Positions 35,054-44,658 of a DNA stretch of 64,000 nucleotides are shown in pieces. A model generated the notes under the pieces. It did no database searches, was not told the DNA's origin, and was given only the letters and a program-made list of their open reading frames with translations. Position 1 is the first letter of the stretch. Every line of letters begins with the position of its first letter. The translations under genes were made by a program, and so were the position numbers. This stretch comes from SCRD01 sp046705285 (GTDB lineage Bacteria > Acidobacteriota > Terriglobia > UBA7540), in contig JBJKQK010000052.1 in the NCBI GenBank assembly GCA_046705285.1, forward strand, positions 1 through 64,000. Reading direction: 5' to 3'.

Positions 35054-36208
35054 ATGAAGGTTCACGGTAATCGCCGGGAATTTATTCAGGGTTTCGGAGC
35101 TGCGGTCGCCGGGCTCGCGCTTGCTCCTCGCCATCTTCTTGGAGCGGCCACGCCCCCTGCTCCGCCCGTCGCTGTCGCAAAGTGTATGGAATATGGACCC
35201 CAGGTTGGCCCCACGCTGGCGACGATGTTTGACCAGCTTGGAGGGCTTCAACGCATCGTCAAAGGAAAGACGGTAGCCGTCAAGATCAACATGACGGGAA
35301 CCCTCCACGATACTCTCCACGGCATGCCTTTCGGCATGACCCACTGGGTGAATCCTGACGTCATTGGGAACACCATTCATCTGCTGGGCAAAGCTGGCGC
35401 GAAAAGAATTTACCTGGTGGAAGGCGCATTGAGCCCGATCCACTCTCTGCGGCAGTTTATGGTTGACGCCGGGTGGCACCCGAGCGATTTCACAAGCGCG
35501 GCGCCGCACGTAGAATTCGTCGATACCAATTACGGCGGTCCCGGGGGCACCTACAAAGAGCTCTCGGTTCCTGGCGGGGGACTTATGTTCCGCGCCTATG
35601 ATTTGAATCCCGTTTACACGGACTGCGATGTCTACGTCTCCCTGGCAAAGCTCAAAGAGCACTCGACAGCAGGTGTGACGCTCTCCATGAAAAACTTTTT
35701 CGGCATCACGCCCTGCACGATCTATGGACATGGCGCCGGCATTGACAAGCCTTCCACCGTGGTCAGAGGAGCACGCAGCATGTTGCACCTGGGCAACCGC
35801 CAGCCTTCCAAACCGGCTCTGCCGGAAAACAACCCGAACTCGCCACGGGTCCCGGGTTATCGTGTCCCGCGCATCGTCGCGGACCTTGTTCATGCACGTC
35901 CGTTCCAGTTGGCCGTCATTGATGGCATCCACACCGTCGCCGGCGGCGAAGGGCCATGGGTTCCGACCTGCCGCCCCGTGCATGCCGGCCTGTTGATTGC
36001 GGGTACAAATCCCGTGACCACGGATGCGGTCTCGACCGCCCTGATGGGCTTCAACCCGATGGCTGATCACGGAACTGCCCCGTTTGAGAAGTGCGACAGC
36101 ACTCTCCGGCTTGCTGAGGGTCTCGGAATCGGCACCCGCAATCTGAAACGCATTGAAGTGATCGGCACTCCCATCTCGAAAGCCCGGGTCGATTTTCGCC
36201 GCGCCTGA
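35054..36208 (+). CDS. Tat-exported DUF362 protein
   Basis: A 384-residue protein with a twin-arginine signal (NRREFIQGFGAAVAGLAL), so it is exported folded, probably with a cofactor. The body matches DUF362: KINMTGTLHD, YVSLAKLKEHSTAGVTLSMKNFFG and a C-terminal TNPVTTDAVSTALMGFNP segment. No 4Fe-4S cysteine cluster is visible, unlike some DUF362 proteins. The ATG at 35054 has GGAGGG at good spacing. Reaction unknown. It is followed after 138 bp by a sugar-epimerase-like gene on the same strand. Confidence 0.87.
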   Translation: MKVHGNRREFIQGFGAAVAGLALAPRHLLGAATPPAPPVAVAKCMEYGPQVGPTLATMFDQLGGLQRIVKGKTVAVKINMTGTLHDTLHGMPFGMTHWVNPDVIGNTIHLLGKAGAKRIYLVEGALSPIHSLRQFMVDAGWHPSDFTSAAPHVEFVDTNYGGPGGTYKELSVPGGGLMFRAYDLNPVYTDCDVYVSLAKLKEHSTAGVTLSMKNFFGITPCTIYGHGAGIDKPSTVVRGARSMLHLGNRQPSKPALPENNPNSPRVPGYRVPRIVADLVHARPFQLAVIDGIHTVAGGEGPWVPTCRPVHAGLLIAGTNPVTTDAVSTALMGFNPMADHGTAPFEKCDSTLRLAEGLGIGTRNLKRIEVIGTPISKARVDFRRA

Positions 36209-36346
36209 CAAACCGGCAGGGGCCGATCAAAAAGCCGGCTTGCGCTGTCGAATTGCGGATTCCGCGTGCAGCCGCGAGCCGTAACCGGACGGCAAGAGAT
36301 CCAATTGGGTCGACGCCTCAGTCCTGTGGCGAGTGAGTGAAATGAA

Positions 36347-37249
36347 ATGATCCTTGTCACTGGCGGCGGTGGTTTCATCGGAAGCCGGGTCTGTCGCCTG
36401 CTTTGTTCCAGGAAGCTGGAGGTTGTGGCGCTGGACCGCAATTTCACAACCACTCCACCCTGCTCCAGGGTCCAGGGCGACATTTCCAGTCCCGATTTCG
36501 TTGCTGAGCTGTTTCACGCACATTCCTTCGACTCCATCGTCCATCTGGCCGGTGTGCTCAATACGGCTTCATGCCGGCACCCCGATGAAGCCCTGCGCAT
36601 CAACATGGGCGGAAGCCTTGCTTTGCTCCAGTTGGCGATTCAATTCAAAGTGAAGAACTTCGTCTACGGGAGTTCCATCAGCGTGTATGGCGAGAAACGC
36701 TATGAAGATTATGGCGAAATCTCTGAGTCCGAATCGGCTGCGCCCTCCAATGTTTACGGCGCCTCCAAGCGCTTTGTCGAAATCGTTGGAGAGCAATACC
36801 GGCAGCAAGGCCAACTTCACTTCGCGGCTTTGCGCATTTCGGTAGTGGTTGGCCCAGGCGCCATAAACACTTCATCTCCGTGGCGCAGCCAGATTTTCGA
36901 ACAATTGTCAGCCAGGCAGCCCACCCTTATTCACCTTCCCTTCGCTCGCGACAAGACCATCCCGCTCATTCATGTCGAGGATGTGTCTGCGGCCATTGGG
37001 CGGCTCATTGAAGCCAGGCGGCCAAAGTTCGCGATTTATAACACGCCTTCGGAGAACTGGAGGTGTAACGATTTGGCGGATTACATCCGAAAGCTCAATC
37101 ATAACGTTGAGCTGACGTTTAGCCCTTCAACTGGGCGAGGCGATCCGGACGCGATCTCGGGTTCCCGCTTTCTGGCGGAGTTTGACTTCAACCGGGTCCC
37201 GTTGAAAGAACGGATGCGTCTGGCAGCTGGCAACCTCCGGCCAGCTTAA
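36347..37249 (+). CDS. NAD-dependent epimerase/dehydratase (extended SDR)
   Basis: A 300-residue extended short-chain dehydrogenase. The NAD-binding VTGGGGFIGSRV lies at residues 4-15 and the catalytic Tyr-x3-Lys in VYGASKRF. Sequence features fit nucleotide-sugar epimerases or 4,6-dehydratases, though the exact substrate is not determinable. It is the first of three plus-strand genes (epimerase, MGDG-synthase-like transferase, LpxH-like phosphoesterase) that could act on envelope glycolipids. Confidence 0.88.
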   Translation: MILVTGGGGFIGSRVCRLLCSRKLEVVALDRNFTTTPPCSRVQGDISSPDFVAELFHAHSFDSIVHLAGVLNTASCRHPDEALRINMGGSLALLQLAIQFKVKNFVYGSSISVYGEKRYEDYGEISESESAAPSNVYGASKRFVEIVGEQYRQQGQLHFAALRISVVVGPGAINTSSPWRSQIFEQLSARQPTLIHLPFARDKTIPLIHVEDVSAAIGRLIEARRPKFAIYNTPSENWRCNDLADYIRKLNHNVELTFSPSTGRGDPDAISGSRFLAEFDFNRVPLKERMRLAAGNLRPA

Positions 37250-37565
37250 TCGCCTGGGCGTTTTGCGATCGCAATGTTGCTCCGGGATATGGCCGATTCG
37301 TCGTTCTTCAGTCCTTCCAGAATTCTTCAAAACGTAACGTAAACGTAACCGGGCTTTCATTCTGGAGTGCTTCAATGCATTACAGATGGTTCGCTCAATG
37401 TGGCCCAGGTGGGACGTCCCGCCACAATCCGGCAAGCGCCGGGAGGGAACGGAAAACGGTCTGGCCCTTCAAGACCTGTCAGGAACTCCTGGCTGCACCT
37501 CTCCCGGAATGGTGTCAAGTCCCCGGAGTCATCTGGAACTTGAGGTACAGGAGACCGCCTTCGCC
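37250..37565. other. Intergenic region before the glycosyltransferase gene
   Basis: No separate gene seen. It includes a short direct repeat (AACGTAACGTAAACGTAACC, about 37332-37351) and the frame-open but non-conserved stretch upstream of the chosen GTG. Confidence 0.45.
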
Positions 37566-38744
37566 GTGACGCCAGCCGCAGCGCCGCGCGTTTCGTTCGT
37601 CTATTTCGACGCTGGTGGCGGGCACCGCAGTGCGCTGAGCGCAGTCTGCGCGGCTGTTCGCGAACAGCGTTTGCCCTGGGAAGTTGAGTGCCTGAACCTG
37701 CAGGAATTGCTCGATCCCCTGGATTTTGTCCGGCAGCTTGCAGGCGTCCGGATCCAGGATGTTTATAACTTCATGCTTGAGAAAGGATGGACCCTGGGCA
37801 CGGCGCAACTTTTGCCGTTTCTCCATTTTATGATTCGCTGCCGTCACCGACGGATTGTCGGTTTCCTCACTCGATATTGGCAGCAGGCGCGCCCGGATCT
37901 GGTGGTTTCGTTGATTCCGGATTTCAATCGCCAATTGGCGGAGAGCGTTCGTCAATCCCTCCCAGGCGTTCCATTCGTCACGGTGCTCACTGACCTGGCG
38001 GATTATCCACCCCATTACTGGATCGAGCGTGAATCGCAGTATTTGATTGTTGGGACCGAACGCGCCCGGGAACAGGCGCTCGCCATCGGGCACTCACCGG
38101 ATCATCTGTTTCTCACTTCCGGTATGATCCTCAACCCGTCTTTTTATTCGATTCCCGAAACGGATTGCCGCGCGCAGAGGGAATCTCTGGGCCTCCAGCC
38201 CGACTGCCTGACAGGTCTGGTGATGTTCGGCGGCCGGGGATCTCCAGCCATGTTGGAGATTGCCAGGCGGTTGAACCAGTTTCACGGGCTGCAGCTGATT
38301 TTTATCGCCGGGCGAAATCAGAAACTCGAAGCGAAGCTTCGAAAGACCGACTACCGCATTCCCGTTCACATTGAGGGCTTCACCTCCGAGGTGCCCCGCT
38401 ACATGCAAATGTCCGATTTTTTCATTGGCAAGCCGGGGCCCGGCAGCCTCAGTGAAGCGCTGTTTATGGGCCTGCCGGTCATCGTCGAGAGGAATGCGTG
38501 GACGTTGCCCCAGGAGCGTTTTAACACAGACTGGGTCACGGAAAAAGAAGTTGGGGTGGTCATCCGAAGTTTTCGCCAGGTCGAACATGCCGTGGAGACT
38601 CTACAGGATCCGGCCGTCTTCGCCCGCTACCGCACCAATGCTCGGAGAGTGCGCAACAGAGCTGTCTACGAAGTCATTACGATTCTGGAAAGCATTCTTT
38701 CCCGGACAAAAGGAGGAGCGCGTCCTCGCGGACCTTGCGGCTGA
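37566..38744 (+). CDS. MGDG-synthase-like glycosyltransferase (GT28 family)
   Basis: A glycosyltransferase with an MGDG_synth N-terminal domain and MurG-like (GT28) C-terminal domain. The N-terminus has VSFVYFDAGGGHRSALSAV, the Gly-rich acceptor loop. The C-terminal donor-binding domain has MFGGRGS, then IAGRNQKL, and the nucleotide-sugar motif IGKPGPGSLSEALFMGLPVI. It would transfer a sugar to diacylglycerol or a lipid acceptor on the inner membrane. The start is uncertain: GTG at 37566 puts the start 7 residues before the fold; an ATG at 37509 and earlier codons are open but have no family similarity. Confidence 0.82.
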   Translation: MTPAAAPRVSFVYFDAGGGHRSALSAVCAAVREQRLPWEVECLNLQELLDPLDFVRQLAGVRIQDVYNFMLEKGWTLGTAQLLPFLHFMIRCRHRRIVGFLTRYWQQARPDLVVSLIPDFNRQLAESVRQSLPGVPFVTVLTDLADYPPHYWIERESQYLIVGTERAREQALAIGHSPDHLFLTSGMILNPSFYSIPETDCRAQRESLGLQPDCLTGLVMFGGRGSPAMLEIARRLNQFHGLQLIFIAGRNQKLEAKLRKTDYRIPVHIEGFTSEVPRYMQMSDFFIGKPGPGSLSEALFMGLPVIVERNAWTLPQERFNTDWVTEKEVGVVIRSFRQVEHAVETLQDPAVFARYRTNARRVRNRAVYEVITILESILSRTKGGARPRGPCG

Positions 38745-38803
38745 CTGTGTTCGAATCTGTTCCAATCGAAAGCCGTGTCCGGCGAGGTTGATCGGCGCTG
38801 ATT

Positions 38804-39589
38804 TTGCGAAAGGTTTATAAGCTTGAAGAAGGCGGTTGCGACACGCTTATTATCTCCGACCTGCATCTGGGCTCAACCGTCAGCCGGGCGGAAGATGCCC
38901 GCCGCATGCTGGAGAGCAAGACCTTCCACAGGCTGATCCTGCTGGGCGATATCTTCTGCGACCTTAACTTCCGCAGGCTGAAAAAAGAGCACTGGGATCT
39001 GCTGTCTTGCATCCGCAAGCTCTCAAATCCCAAGCGGAAGGTCGAGGTGGTCTGGGTGGAAGGAAATCACGACCGGGGGCTTTCTGAAGTGATGTCCCAT
39101 CTGGTCGGAATCAAGGTTTACGAGGAGTACGCCTGGAACTATGCCGGCACCCGGTACCTGGCCATCCACGGCCACCAATATGACAGCTTCCTGGTGCGGT
39201 ACGCGGCACTTACTGGCGTGGGCGAGTGGATCTACATTCACCTGCAAAAGCTCGATTCGAAGAGCCAGTTCGTTTCCCGCTTTCTTGACCGCCAGAACTC
39301 CAGGTGGATGCGGCTTTCCCCCAAGGTTGCTTCGGGCGCGCTGGCTTACGCAAGGCTGCGAGGAGCAAACGTGGTTTTCTGCGGTCATACGCATATCGCG
39401 ATGCAGGCTGAACGCAAAGGAATTCGCTACTTCAACTCCGGCTGCTGGACTACCGAAAGCCCAACCTACATCACTGTTGACGAACTCGGCGTCAACATCC
39501 ACGACTACGTCTCCGAACAGGCCAGCCGCGAACTTGCCCCGGCCCATGATGCTGGCCTCACGATTGAACAGAGCCCCATGGCGACCTGA
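38804..39589 (+). CDS. LpxH-like metallophosphoesterase
   Basis: A 261-residue calcineurin-like phosphoesterase related to UDP-2,3-diacylglucosamine hydrolase. The metal motifs are all present: DLHLG, GDIFCD (the usual GDxxD spacing is kept), GNHDR, GHQYD and GHTHIA. LpxH acts in lipid A synthesis, but related proteins cleave other pyrophosphates, and a C-terminal tail of about 40 residues is extra. The start codon is TTG with a weak ribosome site. It follows the glycosyltransferase by 59 bp. Confidence 0.85.
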   Translation: MRKVYKLEEGGCDTLIISDLHLGSTVSRAEDARRMLESKTFHRLILLGDIFCDLNFRRLKKEHWDLLSCIRKLSNPKRKVEVVWVEGNHDRGLSEVMSHLVGIKVYEEYAWNYAGTRYLAIHGHQYDSFLVRYAALTGVGEWIYIHLQKLDSKSQFVSRFLDRQNSRWMRLSPKVASGALAYARLRGANVVFCGHTHIAMQAERKGIRYFNSGCWTTESPTYITVDELGVNIHDYVSEQASRELAPAHDAGLTIEQSPMAT

Positions 39590-39745
39590 CTCGCACACGT
39601 CAGGCGCCGCTGCCATAGCACGTGGGGAAGCGCGTCAGGACACGGACTCATCTTTGCTGTAAAGAGAGGCATCATTCTTGCGGGCTACGGCCTCTGGATC
39701 GTTGGCGACCTTACTGGCGCGGCATGGTTCAAGCAAGGTCCTGAT

Positions 39746-40792
39746 GTGTTACCATTTCAACTCATGGCTCACAGCAGTGGAGAGCGTGTTTCAGGCAAGT
39801 TTGCTGCCTATGCCTGGGCGGTGTTGGGCTACAACATCCTGGTGATTTTATGGGGAGCCGTGGTGCGCGCCACCGGTTCCGGTGCGGGTTGTGGCGACCA
39901 CTGGCCGCTCTGCCAGGGTGTGGTGATTCCTCACGCCGAGCAGATTGCCACGCTGATTGAATTCTCTCACCGCGCCTCCAGCGGCATTGACATTCTTCTT
40001 GTGATTGCGCTGGTCTGGATGGCTTTCCGGCGATTCGGTCGAGGTCATGCCGTTCGCCGCTACGCCGCTGCCTCAGGCTTCTTCACCTTTACGGAAGGTC
40101 TGGTCGGAGCGGCGCTGGTGCTGTTCGGCGATGTTGGCAACAAGGTCTCTACGGGCCGGGTGGTTGTCCTTTCCATGCACCTGGTCAACACCTTTCTGCT
40201 GCTGGCTTCGTTGGCGCTTACGGCTTGGGCCGCAAGCCGGCAGATTTCGGCAGATCACTCAGGAGCGTTGCCACAGCCGGTCGCCGGACAGAAAGGGCTT
40301 TACTTCCTTTACGGCGCAGGACTGCTTGGAGCAATTGTGATTGCCGTTACGGGCACCATTGCTGCCCTGGCCGACACGCTCTTTCCCGCCAAATCGCTCA
40401 TGGAAGCCTTCCAGTGGGATTTTTCCGGCGCCACCCCCCCGATCCTGCATCTGCGAATCATTCATCCGCTGATTGCCGTGCTGGTCGGGGGCTACCTGCT
40501 GGTTGTGGCCGTTATGACCCTCAGTTCGCCCGGCCCTGCTGCCGCCAAGCGGATGGCCCGCCGCCTGGCTGGCCTGATCCTTTTGCAATTCTGCTTTGGA
40601 GCTGTCAACATCGCTCTGCTCACCCCCGTGTGGATGCAAGTCATCCATCTGCTCACCGCCGACCTCATCTGGATTGTTCTTGTGCTGCTCACGGCGGAAG
40701 CCCTCGGATGGGAGGCACAGGCCATCCCTTCACAGGTCAGACCCATGCCCGCTGCCACAACTCCTGTCCAACATTTTCCTGTTCCGAGATAG
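39746..40792 (+). CDS. ctaA: Heme A synthase (COX15/CtaA)
   Basis: Converts heme O to heme A for cytochrome oxidase; integral inner membrane protein of about eight helices. Four histidines expected as heme ligands are visible, in EFSHRASSG, LSMHLVN, LRIIHPL and QVIHLL. The N-terminal GAVVRATGSGAGCGDHWPLC motif is typical of the family and has the cysteine pair of the CtaA loop. The start is GTG at 39746 or ATG at 39764. No ctaB or oxidase subunit gene is nearby. Confidence 0.93.
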   Translation: MLPFQLMAHSSGERVSGKFAAYAWAVLGYNILVILWGAVVRATGSGAGCGDHWPLCQGVVIPHAEQIATLIEFSHRASSGIDILLVIALVWMAFRRFGRGHAVRRYAAASGFFTFTEGLVGAALVLFGDVGNKVSTGRVVVLSMHLVNTFLLLASLALTAWAASRQISADHSGALPQPVAGQKGLYFLYGAGLLGAIVIAVTGTIAALADTLFPAKSLMEAFQWDFSGATPPILHLRIIHPLIAVLVGGYLLVVAVMTLSSPGPAAAKRMARRLAGLILLQFCFGAVNIALLTPVWMQVIHLLTADLIWIVLVLLTAEALGWEAQAIPSQVRPMPAATTPVQHFPVPR

Positions 40793-40819
40793 CTTCCAGG
40801 ATTGAAGCCCTTTTCCGGG

Positions 40820-41614
40820 CTAAGGAACGTACTTCCTGCTTGCAAGAACAATCTTGTGCTGGCTGACTGCAAGTTTCAGGACGACCGAGCCGCAAGTCGG
40901 CCCGCTTGTTTCGTCCGTTTGTCGCCAGAGCTTTGAGCGATAGGTTAGAGCCGTGCTTCCCGCCGTGTCTCCCGGACGCAACCCGCAGCTTGCTGGCACA
41001 ATCGGCTTGACGAGCTGCTCGACAAGATTGTTGGGCAGTGACAGGGGTACGGGGACCCCCCACAGGAAAACCCATGAGACATCGACGTGGTCCTCTCCCC
41101 TTCCATGCAACGGGTCGTCGGTTCGCAGAACAGGCCCTCTGGCGCCCTCCTTGAACGTTGCAGGCTTCACCCGGGTGATCTCACCCGACGGCCCTGCGGG
41201 TCCCTGCTCCTGGAAGATCATGCAGAAGTGGTTGACGCGCCGCTCCACCACCAGCCGCTTCATTACAATCACCTCATGGGAGGCCGCTTTCGTGTTCGGA
41301 TGGATCTGTTGCACCACCTGATACACTCGTTCGCCTTCCACTTTGCCAATCAGGCTGGTCCTGCTGCTGTAGGTGAACAGGTTCGGTTTAAACTGAAACA
41401 GAGCATGGCCGTAGTCGAACCGGAGCGGCGATCCCAAAAAATACCCGAGCTTGTGGCACACCGGAGAGCGGTAACGGGTTCCGTCAGCGCTGTAAGTGTA
41501 GACCTCCCAGGTGAGTTTGGCCAGCTTGTGCTGGGCGTTGCCGCTGCTCACAGCCGCAGCCGGCGCACCCAGCATGGCCGCAGCCACCACCGACATGATA
41601 AAGCGCATGCGCAT
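40820..41614 (-). CDS. Secreted protein of unknown function
   Basis: A 264-residue protein starting MRMRFIMSVVAAAMLGAPAA, a clear signal peptide. The mature part has no family I recognise. It contains several cysteines (including SPVCHKLGYF, HFCMIF, SCGLRPG and TCGSV) that could form disulfides, and aromatic beta-strand-like segments (HALFQFKPNLFTY). AAGGTGAGG precedes the ATG at 41614; the frame is open further upstream without similarity. Convergent with ctaA with almost no gap. Confidence 0.7.
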   Translation of the reverse strand: MRMRFIMSVVAAAMLGAPAAAVSSGNAQHKLAKLTWEVYTYSADGTRYRSPVCHKLGYFLGSPLRFDYGHALFQFKPNLFTYSSRTSLIGKVEGERVYQVVQQIHPNTKAASHEVIVMKRLVVERRVNHFCMIFQEQGPAGPSGEITRVKPATFKEGARGPVLRTDDPLHGRGEDHVDVSWVFLWGVPVPLSLPNNLVEQLVKPIVPASCGLRPGDTAGSTALTYRSKLWRQTDETSGPTCGSVVLKLAVSQHKIVLASRKYVP

Positions 41615-41765
41615 AAGCCTCACCTTCGTTTGAAGCCTGAGAATCCCCGGCAACCATCGCCTGTGAGTGCGCCCCCGGTTCCAAGTATAGCATCCCCTGT
41701 AGCGCGGCCTTTTTCCACAGCGAGGTGCTTCCGGAACGCTGTTGAGCAATCTGTTACGATAAGGC

Positions 41766-42494
41766 ATGGCCACCAAGCCCGCCATGACGCTTGATCGCGT
41801 GCTTTCCCGTTTCGGGATTGCCTCGCGCACCGCCTCGCTCGAGTTCATCCGCGCCGGGCGCCTCAAGGTGAACGGCAAGGTCGAGCGCGATCCGGAGCGC
41901 TGGGTCTGGCCGGAGCGCGACCAGGTCGAGCTGGACGGCAAGCGGCTGCGCCCTGTTCCCCGCACCTACCTGCTGCTTTATAAACCCAAAGGCGTGATCA
42001 CCAGCCACGGTGATCCCGGTGGGCGCAAAACGATCTACGATCTGCTGGGCGCAAGCGGCCGCTGGGTGGCCCCCGTTGGCCGTCTGGACAAAGACACTTC
42101 CGGGCTGCTGCTGCTGACGAATGATACGGAATTCGGCCACGCCGTGATGAGCCCGGAATCGCAGGTTCCCAAAACCTACCGTGCCAAGCTCAACGCACTC
42201 GCCAGCGAAGAAGCGATTGCGCGACTCGCCGGCGGCGTGGAAATGAAGCGCGGCGACCGCGCACAACCCCTGATCGTCCGCCGCCTGGAAGACCGCGGAA
42301 AATATACCTGGCTGGAAATCGTGCTCACGGAAGGCAAAAACCGCGAAGTGCGCCGCATGGTGGAAGCGGTCGGCTTCAAGGTTCTCAAACTCGTCCGCAC
42401 CCACATCGGCTCCCTCACTCTCGAAGGACTCGAAGTCGGCAAATACCGCTCCCTGAGCCAACGCGAAATTGCAGCCCTCCGCCGGCATTTGTAG
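41766..42494 (+). CDS. RsuA/RluB-family pseudouridine synthase
   Basis: A 242-residue rRNA pseudouridine synthase. The N-terminal S4 RNA-binding domain (about residues 8-60, RVLSRFGIASRTASLEFIRA) is followed by the catalytic domain, with Asp in VGRLDKDTSGLLLLTND and the downstream KNREVRRM motif. It would modify 16S or 23S rRNA; RluB- and RsuA-type targets cannot be separated here. A weak GC stem follows the stop. Confidence 0.94.
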   Translation: MATKPAMTLDRVLSRFGIASRTASLEFIRAGRLKVNGKVERDPERWVWPERDQVELDGKRLRPVPRTYLLLYKPKGVITSHGDPGGRKTIYDLLGASGRWVAPVGRLDKDTSGLLLLTNDTEFGHAVMSPESQVPKTYRAKLNALASEEAIARLAGGVEMKRGDRAQPLIVRRLEDRGKYTWLEIVLTEGKNREVRRMVEAVGFKVLKLVRTHIGSLTLEGLEVGKYRSLSQREIAALRRHL

Positions 42495-43124
42495 TGCTTC
42501 CTTTTACGGGCCGGGGCTGCCACGCTTCCCCCGGCACGGATGAACAACGGGCAAGGTCCTGGCGGAATTCGCTTGACAAATGTCGGCTACTGTGGTAGTC
42601 TCTTTTCAGCCTTTCGGGATGGCGCCGGGTGGCTCGAGTCGATGCAGAAACAGTGGCGGGATCGGATGCAAACTGGGCTAGGAACCTGCATGAGTCGCTG
42701 CCGGAAAACAGTACATACCCAGTCCGAGAAGGTCCCGGCAGTGAGACAAATGGGACAAAAGAATTCTTTTTTTCAAAAACGAACCGGAGAAGTGATTGAA
42801 AACAAATGATCGGGGTGCAAAAACGAACCGGAACGAACCTAAAACGAAGCTACCGATCTTGTTGAAAACATTAGAGTGCATAAAAAACGAACCGAAACGA
42901 ACCGAAAAACGAACCGGGCCATGTTGTTGAAAACACAAGAAGGGCAAAAAACGGAGCGGAAATGGGACCAGACCTGCTGTGCAGCCCACAGAGCATTTTT
43001 TCTGCTGCCTGATGCCGCCTGGCGTCCCACCGGGATCGGCGAGTTGTGTAGCCCTGCCGCCCGGTATTAGTCTGATGTAAAAGCCAGTGTGACTTGCGCT
43101 TGGACCTGCAGTGAGGAGGAGGAG
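42495..43124. other. Intergenic region with A-rich tandem repeats
   Basis: No gene is supported. Frames here read through the repeat array and give low-complexity Phe/Val/Arg or Asn/Glu/Pro peptides. The repeat block is described separately. Confidence 0.6.
42775..42970. repeat. CGAACCG-type tandem repeat array
   Basis: Three to four imperfect units of about 45-65 bp. Each begins with AAAAACGAACCG (42775, 42819, 42882, degenerate at 42946) and most carry further CGAACC or ACGAA copies. Each closes with TTGAAAACA and a GTGCA or GGGCA segment (for instance 42797, 42863, 42928). The plus strand is strongly A-rich. Units are unequal and share both halves, so this is not a CRISPR. Confidence 0.7.
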
Positions 43125-43661
43125 ATGGCAGGAGGGTCGCGAATATCTCGGGTGGCGCACAATCTGATTGGATTATATCTGCGGCTGGCGCTGGGAGTGG
43201 ACTTCCTGTCTGCCGTGGCCGACCGTTTCGGTTTGTGGGGACCGCCGGGGAGCGATCATGTTGCGTGGGGCAACTTTTCAAAGTTCACCGCCTACACCGC
43301 CAAGGTGAATCCCTTCACTCCGGCCGCTACTGCCCCCACCGTCGCTTGGATCGTAACGGCTCTTGAGATCGTGTTTGGCGTGCAGTTGATTCTGGGATTT
43401 CGCACGCGCACCACGGCTTTTCTAAGCGGCATCCTGCTGGCTCTGTTCGCTGTGGGCATGTCACTGGGAACAGGCGCGAAGTCCGCATTCGACGCTTCAG
43501 CCTTTGCTGCTTCCGCAGGCGCGTTCGCGCTTTCTGCTTTCGGTCCCAGCGCGTTGAGCATCGATTCCAAGCGGAACAAGAAGCGGGCCGTTCCACCGCC
43601 GTCACCTGCTCCGGCGCCTGCCGGAGTCAGCGGTCAAGACAAGCCCGCATCGGGCAGTTGA
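43125..43661 (+). CDS. DoxX-like membrane protein
   Basis: A 178-residue inner membrane protein with four hydrophobic segments and features of the DoxX family (LIGLYLRLALGVDFLSAVADRFG, ALEIVFGVQLILGFRTRTTAFLSG). DoxX-family members are linked to thiosulfate oxidation or redox homeostasis, but the function of most is unknown. The C-terminus is a Pro/Ala-rich cytoplasmic tail. GAGGAGGAGG lies just before the ATG at 43125. Confidence 0.78.
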   Translation: MAGGSRISRVAHNLIGLYLRLALGVDFLSAVADRFGLWGPPGSDHVAWGNFSKFTAYTAKVNPFTPAATAPTVAWIVTALEIVFGVQLILGFRTRTTAFLSGILLALFAVGMSLGTGAKSAFDASAFAASAGAFALSAFGPSALSIDSKRNKKRAVPPPSPAPAPAGVSGQDKPASGS

Positions 43662-43690
43662 AAATGGGCAGCACGCGGCGGAGCGGACGG

Positions 43691-44227
43691 TTACCGTACT
43701 GAGATCCTGGTTTTGTGTCGTCTGGTGGCGCTGCGCTTAACATGCGGCTCGTACTCGCCTTCAAACTCGAAAACCATGTTATTGCCCTGGAGTGTGCCGG
43801 TGTAGGTTCCTTTGCCGTGGATGCCTTTCAGCTTGCCTGTTCCGCTGACAATGCTCCAGCGTCCCTTTTCGCTGACGGTCTTGCCGTGATCGAGCACCTG
43901 CGTCCCCACAATGCGGTAACTGAACTTGGCGCCGTTGGCGGTGGTTTCGGTGACGTAGCCGCGAAGGTGGGCGCGCGAGTTTCGGACCTCTTTCGTGATC
44001 GTGGCCACGTCGCTCTGAGTGTGGTCGCCTTCGATATCGACCGGCTTGGTCCAATTGCATTTCCCCTGGCTCATCACGAAGAAATGGTCGGGATGATCCA
44101 TAAGCCGCATCACGTGGGTTTCTTCAGGCCCCGAACAAACGACCGTGCCTGCAATCTGAGTTTGCGCCGAGCCCAGAGCCGCGAACGCCATAATCACAAA
44201 AGCCACAAGCCCGATTCTGGTCTTCAT
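43691..44227 (-). CDS. Secreted protein, unknown function
   Basis: A 178-residue protein with a signal peptide (MKTRIGLVAFVIMAFAALGS). The mature part is beta-rich with alternating Gly, and GTGKLKGIHGKGTYTGTLQG resembles small secreted beta-barrel proteins, without a firm match. The C-terminus is basic. A GGAGG ribosome site precedes the ATG. Divergent from the Dps-like gene, with a 431-bp spacer. Confidence 0.7.
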   Translation of the reverse strand: MKTRIGLVAFVIMAFAALGSAQTQIAGTVVCSGPEETHVMRLMDHPDHFFVMSQGKCNWTKPVDIEGDHTQSDVATITKEVRNSRAHLRGYVTETTANGAKFSYRIVGTQVLDHGKTVSEKGRWSIVSGTGKLKGIHGKGTYTGTLQGNNMVFEFEGEYEPHVKRSATRRHKTRISVR

Positions 44228-44658
44228 AAAGCCTCCTTAGTGTGGTTGGATCGTGCATCTGTATCGGAAATGGTGTTGCAAAATGAAGACGTTTTTCGTG
44301 CTTCGGAATGCATGTATGCCAAGCCGGATATTATGGCACAACCGCCACAGCAGCATCAGTTTCTTGTTTTGAGGAAAGCGAGACATGCACTTGCGTTCTT
44401 GCTTCGGTGCTTATCGCACCAAAGCCGAAGGCCACATCCGGCGGCGGGCAAGCCATCGCATCGCTTGAAAGCAGGCCTCCCCGGCTTTCCAGGGAGACCA
44501 TCTTGACTCACCTTGCCGAGTCTGGCAATCTGAAACTTTGGGGCTGGGGTGATCACATTTGTGAAAACCCGCGGGCTTGATTTGCAACAAGGCATCAGCG
44601 TGTAGCCGCAGGGAGTGTTCCTGTAAAAGCCGAAGTATCGCAGAGCAAGGAGGGAAAC
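44228..44658. other. Divergent intergenic region with stem-loop
   Basis: No gene. It has a bulged stem-loop at 44402-44430 (CTTCGG...CCGAAG with inner TGC/GCA) and the leader of the Dps-like gene, whose AAGGAGG site is at about 44649. No Fur- or PerR-like box was found by eye. Confidence 0.45.

Noticed and set aside
42775..42970. Possible CRISPR array
   Set aside because: Units differ in length, share internal sequence and lack unique spacers, and no cas gene is present.
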